Shown: positions 1 through 11,299 of the stretch, piece after piece
How the letters are laid out: each line of letters starts with the position of its first letter
Position numbering within the stretch: the stretch's first letter is position 1
Assembly (NCBI GenBank): GCA_034336665.1
Contig: JAPFBE010000002.1
Location: 14,486,906 to 14,550,905 of the forward strand
Length of the DNA: 64,000 nt
Reading direction: 5' to 3'
Origin: Luscinia megarhynchos
Taxonomy: Eukaryota; Chordata; Aves; Passeriformes; Turdidae
Notes under the pieces: model-generated
Database searches by the model: none
Seen by the model: only the letters and a program-made list of their open reading frames with translations
What the model was told of the DNA's origin: nothing
Position numbers and translations under genes: made by a program

Positions 1-3000
1 AGGGTGGAGAAAAACAACACACGCAGAGCAGAGCCCAGAATATTTTCAGTTTTTTGGTCTTTGTGAAATCTGGAGATACAATATTAGTTTGTGAACCTTG
101 TGCATGGTTAAGGAATCCTTTAAATAGGCGAATTGGTGTAATGAAATAACATTGAAAAAAGAAAGGCGGAGAAATCCACCAGAGAAGAGCAATGTACAAT
201 AATATCTCAGTGAGGCCATAAAATGACTTCAGTCTTTCAGTACGCTGATGCTGGTGGCAAAAGATAATCTAACACTTGTTGCTGAGGAGTGTGGTTTTCT
301 GATGAGCTGATTTTAAGAAATGAGGATATGAAATACTTAGAGGATATTGTCTTCTGTCTCTGAAAGGAAAGATACCATCTCACTCATATAGGCTGGTTGA
401 AATTTTAATTAAACTCGAGCCAAAAAGCATTGCTGAATAGACGAAAGCAAATTCATTTAGAGACTGAGGGTGAGGGATTTCTATGTGAGAAAGATAAGGA
501 AACATTATTTAATATGTTTATGCCATGTCTGTAGTCAAAATATTTCTAAGCCAAAATCTTACAGTAAAAACTGGGTTTCAGTTGGGATGTCCTTGTCAGG
601 GATGTAGGATGCAAAAGAGTTGGAAGGCAGGGAAGGAACTCAGTCGCCACAGGAAAGAAAATACTCGAGAAGGGGAGAAGAGTAATTGTCTCTCCTCCTG
701 TCATGCCTTGTTTTCCTCCTGCTCCTTCAGCTGAATGAGTTGGCAGACGCGTAGAAGCAAATGCTCTTTAATTTTTGTTTTGGTAATCCCTCCTCCCCAG
801 CCACAGCTTTCCGTCGTAGCTGGCTCCGGCCTGTGAGGGCCGGTGCAGGGCAGGCTGCGGGAGGGGAGCGCAGTGGCCGGGCTGGGAGCCCAGGATAGAG
901 CGTGGTGGCTGCGAGCAGGGCTAACTGACAGCATGCCTGCTCCAGCACAAAGAACAGCGTGTAGGCATGGCTGCGATGGTGTGTTGAAGTAAACTCTGTT
1001 ATGATTATGCAGCTACATTCTTGGCAGGCTTACCGTAAACCTTAGTGTGCTTTTTGGTGTGTACGTGGCTGGTTTTTTTTTTCCTTTCGTATGGGTAAGC
1101 AGATTAGTTAATGCCTGCCTTTCATGAGCCTAGGCTTTTATCCTTAATGCTGGGGTTAAACTGCATTCAAGCTGTCTGTAGCCTGTGAAGGTCACACTAC
1201 CATTTTGATTTCTTCTCCCCATGTTACAAGCCTCCTGCAGGAGTGGGTGTGGAAGGGTCACACAGCCCCAGTGCAAAGGCTGAGCCTGACCCCACTCCTG
1301 CTCTGCTCGAGGGGGGCCCTTCTAAGTGGTTTTTCAGAATGAGCAGGGCTTTTTTTTTTTTTCCCTTCAAAACCACCCATGTCCCCTTTCATTGTACTTA
1401 CCTGTATGTCATTAAATACTCAGCTTTAAAGGCAGCAGCTCAGAAGGTATGACATGCATTTCTTTCCTCACTTTAAGATCTTGTGGCTTGGCTTTACCAG
1501 GCAGCCAGCTCCCACCTGGCATGTCAGAGTGAAATTGATTGCCCTGAAATAGGCTTCTGCTCCAAGGTTTTGTGCTCAGCTTCAGCCTATCCATATTTAC
1601 ACACGCCCAGCCTGGACCAGGCTACCTTTCCTCTTCCCTCCCCTGTCACAGCATTGCTGCTGTCTCACCCACTGGCTGCCTGAGCATCCGCCATCTGGTC
1701 CTAGAAACCAAATGAGAGCGGTGTGTTGTTTTAATTATTTTCTACTTGTGTGGTCAGGAGGTTATTTGGTCTGGTGAGTTCTACTTCAGGCCCTTGCTCT
1801 CATTAATACCACCTTGCATACATCCTGCATGAGCACAGGAATCGCTGAGTTATCCACTTGTGTGGCCGGCTCTTGATACGACACAGTGGCCAGTATTTAC
1901 AATTATAAGAGGAAGCTGTTAGATGTGGATTATCCTGTATTTTTCTCCAGTGATGGTAATTACTTACATAAATTTCAATTTAATCCCAGGACTGAAGTCT
2001 CGCTAAAAATTTGCACATAAAAATTCCATTATCCAGAAGTAAATTTGGCTTATTTAGATTCTGAAATTGTATTTATTAAAGAGCCTCTTTCTGATTTGGA
2101 GGAATACTTCACAAGTCTTTGTAAAACCCAACAGGCTTATGAGAAAGGTGTAAAACTTGATAGAAGAAAAGAGCAAAATCTGCAAATTAGAAAAATAGTT
2201 TCGTCAAGTTCTCGGACAAGAGATCATTTTTCACTTGAACAGACAAAGCAAACACTTGCAGCTGAACACTGAAACTGGCAAATGCCTCTACAAGATGCTT
2301 GGCATGACTTTTAAGTTTTAATGCATCCTTGATGGAGTCCTGTGGCAACCCATCAGATGGTCACATGTAGGCAAACTCCTGCCTTCAGATCTAAACAGAT
2401 AAATGGAGATTCAAAAATACTTCCATTGTCTAATTATTGATACACATTTCACTGCAGCCACTTGGTGTGGTGCAGAAATAGGGGTGGACAGGGTTTTGTT
2501 TCAGTCTGGTTCCCATTGTATTTCTTGACTTCAGAAAAACAAACCCTAAGGGGATATAGCTGGGGGAAAACAGTGGTAATTAGGGGCACTGCGCTGAATT
2601 TGGCTGGGACTGTTGAAGCTGGCTCTACTTCCAGCTGCTGCTGCAGCAGAGACAGCTCCTTTCGTTCATGCTGGGGATCATGAAAGGACTTGTTGCATCT
2701 TGGTTGTCGCTCAGGTTGTCTCAAGATTAAGCTGACATGCCTCCAAGTCACTGCAGGGCTTCTGAGTCACTGTTTGGGTGGTATGTTTAGTGAAGGTCCT
2801 TTTAAAAGGAAAAAATTCCTGCCTGTGTCTGTGAGAGTTCAGTATTGTCAAATTACAATTTGGAGATTTTTTTTATCTCTGGGGAAGCTAAATAGTTCAT
2901 TCCTGGGGCTTCTTTATTGAAGACACCTTAAATTTTTATATTTACTTTCATTTTTTATTTACTAGCAGAGTTCTTCTCAAGTATGCTGTTCATAGGCCAC

Positions 3001-3645
3001 ATATTCAGAAATATGGAAGAGAGAAAAAATAAAGTGAAAAAGAATGCAACATCTTTACATGTAAAAAGGAATGTTCCCTACGTCATCAGCATGTTGCAGA
3101 GCCCTTGGACATTTTGTGGTTGATGATAGGACACGAAGGAAATTCAGACTTCTGCATCTGGGTTAGGCAGCCCGGGTTGTGCAGTGAGTTAATACTCAGC
3201 TATTCCTGTGAGAACTGTGTGAATGGTGTAATGCACAAGTCTGCATTACAAGGAAACTCCAAAACATGTTCTCAGTAAATTAACGAGGAGGTCTAGTGTA
3301 GGCTTCAGCATGCATTTCAGAAAAAAACCCCACCCATCCAAAAGTGTTTGTGGTTTCTGAGTTCTCTCACACCGCCTCTGCAGATCCCTGTGATGCAAAC
3401 CAGGTTTTGGTGAATTAATCTTCCTTCTGTCCATGTGTTCGCCACCTCGCTCAGAAACAGAGCACAGCTGGGGGAGAGGGGCTGTGCCTGAGGGGAACTA
3501 TGAGTAAAGAGGTCGGGGGTCATGAATAATTGTTATTTCCCACAGAATAATTCAGGTGTTGCTTTGGATGAAAAGGGTATTTCATGGCATTTCTTGAGTT
3601 GGTATAAGTCATGTATGTATCGTTATTTCAAGGGTCCTCATCTGT
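1..3645. other. Intron 1 segment, no gene
   Basis: Mixed-composition intron. A short GC-richer patch with a few CpGs lies at about 820-920, and T runs at 1073-1082 and 1350-1362. The frame at 2045-2272 gives a lysine/glutamate-rich peptide without recognisable homology. Confidence 0.6.
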
Positions 3646-3735
3646 GTTTTTGTTTGTTTGTTTGTTCTTTTGTTTGGGGTTTGTTTTAGGGCATTTTTAG
3701 GTGGGTTTTTTGTTGGTTTGTTAGTTTGTTTGTTG
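3646..3735 (+). repeat. TTTG-rich simple repeat
   Basis: An imperfect (TTTG)n tract contains about 4 perfect units near 3650-3664 and more degenerate units to 3735. It is low complexity and the source of a hydrophobic spurious ORF in the same place. Confidence 0.85.
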
Positions 3736-6700
3736 AATGCATGCTTCCTGTTGTGCAACTTTTCATTGAATTCATCAGAAAGCTACCCCCTGCCATTTCT
3801 CTTTGAAACCGATATAATTGACAAATCTTTCTCCAATTTTCTCCCACCCGCTTAATTTTTAACTTCTCCTTTTTTCTTTGCAAGAGGCTGCAAGATATGC
3901 AAGTTATTTTTAAAAGCATAGGCTAATTTTAAAAGGCCTTGGATTGTCTCATTTTGAGAGAACTATTACAACTTGTTCATGACCTTGTGTATAGGCTTCA
4001 AACACGTGACTTCGTGCAAGTGTATATTGACTGGAGGGAGTTTTACTGGAAATAAGTATTATTTGTAATTCAGAAATGTCCTTATGTATGGTGCTAGATA
4101 ACTGTTAAATGGGAAAATTTAGTGTGCTCAGTAAACTCCTCTTGTAAAATAAAAATATTTGATACATCTGACAGTATAAATCCATTACTTTTTTTTCCAA
4201 ACAAGGGAAATGTTTCCACTGTTAAGGTGTGTTAAAAGAAAGCTATGAAAACAGCAAATATTATCTCATCTTATTATACGAGAGATACCAGAGGATCTTC
4301 AGTATTTTTTGGAATATTCCTCATTTTTTCTCTTGTATCTTTCCAGATGGACAAAAAGTACTGTTTTGCCTTTTCAACAGTTTGCTACTGGCGAAGTAGT
4401 GTAGTATCACAACAGCTGATCTGCAGGTTTAGCCTCAGATGAAAATTGCTACATTTCAAATGTAAACATTTTGCTATCCTTAAACTTTAATTTTGAGGTC
4501 AGATTTCAGCTCTGAAAATATTGCAGCAACCATAGTTCAGGTTAAATGGTGAAAATTTGGGCATTAAGAAAAGGTAGTAAGGATTATTAATGTTTTTAAA
4601 ATTGTGAAATATTTATTCCTTGGTAGCCTGAAGCATCATTGCTAGATGTACTGCGGTCTGAAATCGTAAATGATATGCTTGACATGGAACATAGCCCTGA
4701 AAATACAAGTTTTATAAGGGGAATATTGGCATGACACAAACTTTATTAATACTTGTGGTCAGTTTGCTCTAAGGTTTAAAATCCCTGGTTTCCATGTTAC
4801 TTTGTAAATACTGCTTTGCTTAGCTTGCTTGGAGAGTGACCCTTTGTGACTTTCGAATTTGTGCACATTTCTACTTTCACTCAGGCTTTTTTCTCCTAAG
4901 GAAAATTTGGGGACATTGTCTTAAGAGTGGAGATGAGAAGTGCTGGTTTTGCCTTGTCCAAGGAGAATTTGGATGTAATAGTAGGACAACCCTAAAAGAG
5001 CTTTTTTTTTAACCTCTTCAATAAGTAGAGAGAGCATTTGCAAGTCAGTTGTGGCAGGAGACGAGACACTGATACACCTGACACTTGAATTCATCTCTGT
5101 TGAGAAAATATGATGTGTTTTGAAAGGTAAAGCCTGTCAGTAAGGTGCTGTGTTCTGGGGCACAGGTAGGGAGATGGTTTGGCTGTGCTGGTCTCTGCTG
5201 GAAGACTCCTGCACTGCTCCTGGCAGCTCCTGCATCGCAAGGTGCGAAGGCGTGGGCAGCCAGCTCACTCAGGTGCAAGAAGCTGGTAAGGACTCACACC
5301 CAGGGCAGCTGAGGTGATGTCTTTCACTCTTTACTGCAAATGAGTGAATTAATATGCATGTATTACTCTGTGCTGTAAGTACACAAGCAAAATGAACTCT
5401 TGGTGATAGTAATCCCAGTTGATGGCAGAATGTTGGGATACTGTTGTCTTTGCTCTCCCTCAAATATGGTGCTTTGTGCTGCTGCAGGATGCCTTCCATG
5501 TAAGGTCAAGCCCACATGTTATATCTAAGTCCTCCTTCCCTTCAGGGTATCATCAGGCATTCAACTTACAAATCCTCTAAATCTTCTGAGGTGTTTTCCT
5601 ATATGTGTTTTTAAAAGTTTACATAATGTCAGTGAGGAGTGGCTTCTACTAAGCTGGCACACCTTGTATTTGATGAAACCTTTGCTTCATGCTTGAAGGA
5701 CAGCTTGGCTCGTGTCACAAATCCACTGGGTTTCCCTGTTGGAGACACAACAGTCAACTACAGTGATTTTTTTTTTTTATTTCTGCTGTCTGATTTATGG
5801 TGTGGGGGAAAAAGGAATTGCGATGTATGTGCTGTAGAGGGCAGGTCATGCCCTCTGTCTCCAGCTGATTGCAAAAAGTAATTTTGGCAGAGCATTTGGT
5901 AACATCTGCCATTTGACATGTCGTCAGTGTTTCCTATTTTTCACTTTTGTTTTGCCTTCTTACTTAGCCAAGCAGTTTATGCCTAGTAATCTTTACTTTA
6001 GAAACCCACGTCACTTCTGGTACCGTTTTACATTCTTTAAGCAATCCTTACATCAATTCATATCTCAGTACTTACCTGTAGGTACATTCTTCTGGCTGCT
6101 GAATGGCGTGGCTTCTTTCTTCTGTTCCTCTCTCATGGACTCTGCAGGGGGCTGCATCTCCCCAGCATGGTTTTTCTTCCCCATCTTTCTTGTGATTTGG
6201 AGATTTGGCATTTGTCTCAAGTTGCCAATCCCTATTCAGGCTGTAGTTTTGCTTTAGAGGTCTGGGCCTGTTATGGGCTAGTAAGCGATGGTGTTAACTG
6301 CGCTGATCAGGAGGTGGCCAGAGGATGGTGTTTCCCTCACTCCCTGAAACCCAAGACAGAAACTGTGGAGCTTCATTCCTTTGAGTGCAGGTAGTCCATA
6401 CTGAACAGTAAAGGCTTTGGGGTCAGCATCCAATTCGAAGAGCTCAATCTCACTTAAATGTGTTTTATTTTTTGCAATTCCACTCCATTTTGTTGTCCTT
6501 TTCTAAGGAACCATCACAGGAAGTTTGTGTTGCAGGGCCGGTGGTTTTGCCCACCCCTTCTTCCAGTCAGGCAGTGAAAGAGCTCTTGCATCTTGTTGTA
6601 GGGTATTGCAAAAGTAAAACAACTGTGTTTGGTCCCTGCACTGCATGGTGAAGCACTGGCCTAGAGGGACTGAAATCCAGGACGATCTACAGTTTTTTTT

Positions 6701-7064
6701 GTATATTCTGTTTTAATATAGAGAAATGTAACGGGAATACCATAAAACCTACATATCTGTCTGTGCATTGACTTGATAATTGATTTTTGCACTTATAGGC
6801 TTTGAAATTCATATTAGAAATGATTTTTGGCCTCATTCATAAAATTGCCTTTTGGAAACGAAAGTTTGACATGCAGTTAGAAGGAATTTATTCACCACTG
6901 AGTAATTTTAAAATTGCGAGTTACATTTTTGATACTTATGGCAAAGAACTCTACTTGTTTTGTGTGTCCAGAGTTGGAGAAGTTTGAGCTTAAAATCTGG
7001 ATATGTAAAATATTTTAATTCCTGCTTTGCTGTCAATGAAAATGTTGATAGCAGGCTGTAGTTG
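3736..7064. other. Intron 1 segment, no gene
   Basis: T-rich on the + strand, with a 13-T run near 5767 and otherwise unique sequence. I see no repeat element or convincing exon. Confidence 0.6.
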
Positions 7065-7090
7065 TTATTTTCCCCCCCTAGGGGGAATAA
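7065..7090. repeat. Short C/G palindrome (stem-loop capable)
   Basis: TTATT at 7065-7069 and CCCCC pair with GGGGG at 7081-7085 and AATAA at 7086-7090, around a short CCTA-type loop with a two-base offset. It is followed by the TATA/TATG tract at about 7121-7146. Confidence 0.6.
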
Positions 7091-7117
7091 CCCGAAAGAG
7101 AGCCTGTTGAGCAGATA

Positions 7118-7146
7118 ACTCATATATATACATGTATGTATATACA
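7118..7146 (+). repeat. TA/TATG-rich simple repeat
   Basis: CATATATATACATGTATGTA followed by TATACAG is a short alternating purine-pyrimidine tract. It is partly self-complementary and probably just a decayed microsatellite. Confidence 0.6.
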
Positions 7147-7789
7147 GGCATTTGTAGAGAGATGGTTTCAGACATATGTGCACATGCTTCTTTGTCAGCT
7201 TTTTCTCATCAGTCACGTGGTTCTGCAACCCATATCCAGCCCCCCAAATTTCTTCCTTTCGACAGGATGTCCCTGCAGGATGGGTCAGCTGGAGGAATGC
7301 TGCCTGCCCCATGTACTCCAGCTCTGGATTTTCCCGTGTGCTGCTTTCCCTGCACGATTGCAGGTTATGAAAGCCGAGGCCTTGAAAAAAAACACTGTTG
7401 CCTCTTCGGCAGTTTGGTTCTGGGGATTGACCTAGAAAACATCTGCCTGCTGCTAGAGATAAAATAAGCAGAGGCAGCATGGAAGTGCTGTATGAGCATT
7501 TGTATTTGATTTGTGCATGGATGGGAGAACCAAAGGGAAGAGGTGCAAGGAATGTGGTGGATTTGGGATGTGATATCCTGATATATGCTAGCTTGAGATC
7601 TGCTTTTCAACCCTCCTCACTGGCAGTTTGTCCTTCCTGGGTAACAAGTCAGCATTTGGCTACAGATAAATGTAGGAATATTTCAGTGAAGAGCAGGAGT
7701 GCCCCTGTCACCAACTGCCTGCTTTTAGATCAGCTCAAGTGAAGCATGAAACCATAACCATAAGTTTTAGCATCCCTGGAAGCTTTCCT

Positions 7790-8120
7790 TCCAAAGGTGT
7801 TTATGTAAATGGATGAATTAATGGGGGAAAAAAATCCCAGCTGCAAGCAACAATTGTAAACAAATGGAGTTTAAGCTTGTTGATTTCTAGAAGGTTGTTT
7901 GTTATTTTGTTCTATTCATCAGTGAGGGTGACTAGTTTGAACTGATAGAGAGGACTTGATAAGAGCTAAGGGCACTCATAAAAGAGAGGAGCAAACAATG
8001 CATTAATATGCCACTTCCTGATGCCTCTTACATTTATTAATGAATATTTGGGAATTGGTATGCACTCAGTGACAGGACCTAATTGGGCTAATATTAATGT
8101 GACCCAAGGAACAAAGCTTG
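7790..8120. promoter_or_regulatory. Candidate conserved non-coding element
   Basis: This AT-rich, non-repetitive block is dense in homeodomain words (GGATGAATTAATGG, CATTAATATGCC, CATTTATTAATGAAT, GGGCTAATATTAATG) and SOX-like words (AACAATTG, AACAATGC, AACAAAG). ORFs are absent. Such density without simple-sequence structure is typical of developmental enhancers, but conservation was not tested. Confidence 0.3.
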
Positions 8121-10599
8121 TGTGTTAGGGAAGTTCTTTAAAGATGGATTATTTGTATTCACTTTGCAGCCAGGTGAGTGTTTTCTGCTGATACACTTCA
8201 GTAATGTGACGTTCATGTTATCTAGAGGTCCAGACTGTAAAGAATGTACGAGTTATAGGGGGTTTTATATCTGAACTGCAGGATGTTGTAGATCTCATGT
8301 TTTTGCGTTTCACTGATAGCACTGCTGGCAAAGGAAGGACTTTTTTGTATATGTTATATTTCTGGGGTTTTCCCCACCCCCGTTTTTATTTTTACTAATC
8401 TTGCAAGTGGTGCTTCATCCGGCCCTTTAAATGATGGCATTTGGGAGTTAAACTTCATGCCTTGTTTTTCATTCGTCCCTCCAATATTGAGCAGATGTTT
8501 CTAAGAGTTAATGTCGTTTCTCAGTTATCTCTGACAGAAGTAGAGTCTGCTCTACATCAGAGAGTTTAGACTAATGCACATTGATCTTGGCAGGGAGAAC
8601 ACAGGCTCCTTGAGCTCACTAGGCAGTACAGGCCTGCAAATTGTTGTATTAACAAGCCAATTAATTAATAAGCAGGAAATTGATGTAAACCCCGAGGCAG
8701 TATGTACTGATACTATATTCTTAGGTTTTGAAAAATAGATGTTGCTTTAATACATAACATGAAGCACTCTCCGCGCCGTTAAGGTCCAAGTGGGGAAAAG
8801 CTTTTAATATTTCTTTTCAAACCAAACTCCCTTTGACAGTTTTCACTGCCAAAAATTGATCTCTCTGTTCTTTGCCTTCTCTCCCAGCTTTGCATGTTTT
8901 TCCAAGGAAGCAAGTGGAGGAGATAAGATCGTTTACCTGCTAAGTGGAGTGGTGTAATGGGCTGTTTCTCTGCAGCTTAACTACCTGCTGCACTTCAATA
9001 GACTTATATAGGTTTAATTTTGGTGCTTTACAGATGCAGCACAGGCAGCTGCATAGAGGTTTCCAGATGTGCTGGGCGTGAGTGCATTTAGATCAGTTGC
9101 CCTTCAGGAAGCAGAGTCTATCCCATGCCACAGCTGAGACAGGCAGAGGTGTTTCTTTCCCAGCATGAGACATAACAGTTGGGTGAGAGAGAGCAAAATA
9201 GCAGATTTGGGGTTGAGATCATTTATGTTTCTAATCAGTGACTTTGTACACCCCAGGAATGTGTGGGATTGATCTAATCTGGTTTTCATTCAGTAGCTCA
9301 AAGCCTCCACTGTGCTATTCATTTCTTGATGGGCACTGAGCATCTGTAAGAAGTAAAACTCAAGTTGTGCTGCACCTTGAATTAAGACTTTTTCTCTGTA
9401 AACTTCGCATATGCCTCAAGAAAATTTGATCCTCAGCATTAAGGAAGAAAATTTAAATCTTATGAGACTGAGAAATAAATCACCTGAGTTTATAAATGAA
9501 GTTAATTTTTACAGTCTTGGTAACTTGGTTGGAAAGAGTTATTTAAAGTTGTGACATTAGCCTTTAGACTATAGATGTAGTTCTATATGTTTTCCTTTGC
9601 TGTCCAAAGGAAATTAACTTTTGTTTGCAGTTGACTGACTTTTTCAGTGTTTTAGCCAGCTATCCCAAAATTTTGTATGCCAAATTTAGTCAAGCACTTT
9701 TCTAAGGAATAAGGTATAATTTTTCTCTGAGAAAGAGTGATGTTCAGATGATTACTTTCATACTTTTTCTCTTTGAAACCGAACCAAAGTGACAAGGCAG
9801 GAGGAGAGGAGTAAGAGCACCAGCGTGTTGCAAGTGCAGCTCTTCCATCACCTTGCCAGTGTTTGCAAGATGGATTTGGGGTTTTTTTTCTGGAAAGTTT
9901 AATGTGCAAAGCCACACTCTTGGCACATGCATTCTCCAGGCTGACTGCCTTCAAAGCACTGCAGAAACGCCACATTCAAAAAGACTTTTTTCCCCCTCTG
10001 TCAGGATATCACTTGCTGTGCTTCCTCCCTTTCTCCGTGGTTGTGGTGGTAAATCACAAAGTCTAAATCAAAGGCAGGTTTTGATGCAAGGAAGTGCCCA
10101 GTGGTATGTGAGGGGCTTTGGTGTCTCCCCGAGGTTAGGTGGGTAACATCCATCCATCTCTCTGTGTCCATTCAGCCCTGTGTCTGCTGCTGCCCACTTG
10201 TGCCCACAAATTACTTCTTGGGCTGCTCTGTGGAACAGAGCATTGCATTGGCCTGGCTTAAAAAGAAGCATTGCAAAGAAAAAAGCCCCTCAGAGCAAGA
10301 AGTGTTGGTGAGGAGGAGGAAAAAGCCCCCTGACCTGCAGGTGTGCAGACAGCTAGCTCCTCTGGCATTGCAGTCTGAAGGTGGGCTGGGCTTTCCCAAT
10401 CTCCTTTCCCATGCTGTGCCTAAAGCAGCGAGACAGGGAAGAGTCATCCTAAATAACAGAGGTTTGAGGCTGAAAGTCAGCAGTACGTGTTGGACCACAG
10501 CAGAAACATCTTAAATACAAGGTGGCTTTAAGAATTAATTTTGGAGCTGGCCTAGATGAAAAAGAAGCCGAATTTCTTATTCTGCTGAAATGATGGGGG
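8121..10599. other. Intron 1 segment, no gene
   Basis: Unique intron. A homeodomain-like word group (CAAGCCAATTAATTAATAAG) sits near 8652-8672. Nothing else is recognised. Confidence 0.6.
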
Positions 10600-10735
10600 A
10601 GCCACCTTACAGTTAACACCCGTGATAAATGTCAGACTGGTTTGTATTAAAAATGCTTTAATCTGATTTGGCCCCATTAATTTTTAAACTAGCAAAGGAG
10701 GTCATTAAATCACAAGTCCCTTTTTTGTTATAAAT
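10600..10735. promoter_or_regulatory. Candidate conserved non-coding element
   Basis: This is a non-repetitive AT-rich stretch with GATAAATG, TTTAATCTGATTTGG, CCATTAATTTTTAAACT and GTCATTAAATCAC. It has no coding potential. The call rests on motif texture alone. Confidence 0.2.
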
Positions 10736-10929
10736 GCTTGCACCTCCGTGTTCCCTCTGCTTCCACAGATTCTGCTTCTAATTAAAGTGGCAATGTGGTT
10801 CGTGGCTTGTCAAGCAGATTAATGTGCTTTTCAAATCTGAGTTTTTTCTTTTTTTCCCCTTCCCCTATATTGCTTGTCTTCCTGGTGGTTTTTTGGGAAG
10901 GGTGTTGCTACTGTACCTGTAGTCAAAGC

Positions 10930-11110
10930 CTACAAAAAGGTTTTGGCTGTCGCTGTGCGGGCTTGGGTGAAGCATCGAAGAGCTGGGGGTGGGGAGGCGA
11001 GGAGCTGGAGAGAAATCTGCTCGTCACAGAATGACACATTCAGTCTCGTTTTCCCCTGCATTTGAGTGACGTGCATTCTTTTTCCGACAGCGCGTTCGGA
11101 GGTTTTGAAA
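10930..11110. promoter_or_regulatory. Local CpG cluster in intron 1 with a CRE-like word
   Basis: About a dozen CpGs occur in some 180 bases, ending with GAGTGACGTGCA (TGACGTG is a CREB/ATF half-consensus) and CCGACAGCGCGTTCGGAGG. The surrounding intron is CpG-poor. About 160 bases to the right lies ATTTGCATAT (11271-11280), an octamer-type POU word. Candidate regulatory element only. Confidence 0.3.
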
Positions 11111-11299
11111 CCCGCAATCCTTCCTGGTTGTGTCCTCCCCTGGATGGGACCATTTGTGCTTGTGGCTAAACTCCAAAGTGGCAGGTCACATCCCATCAGT
11201 GATGAGGAATTTGCTGTAGCAGGGGCTGAGCTGAACTGGCACCTCGCCAGCAGCCTGAGGGTTGCACTTAATTTGCATATAAATTTACATAGGAGTTTA

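Noticed and set aside
2045..2272. 75-codon lysine/glutamate-rich ORF on the + strand
   Set aside because: It starts at TTG just after an in-frame stop, has no splice-site support or recognised homology, and AT-rich intron DNA commonly yields such peptides.
6908..7480. Longest ORF of the window, 190 codons on the minus strand
   Set aside because: The peptide has no recognisable domain, its middle runs through the TATA/TATG tract and the C/G palindrome, and overlapping ORFs exist on the other strand. It is best explained as chance.
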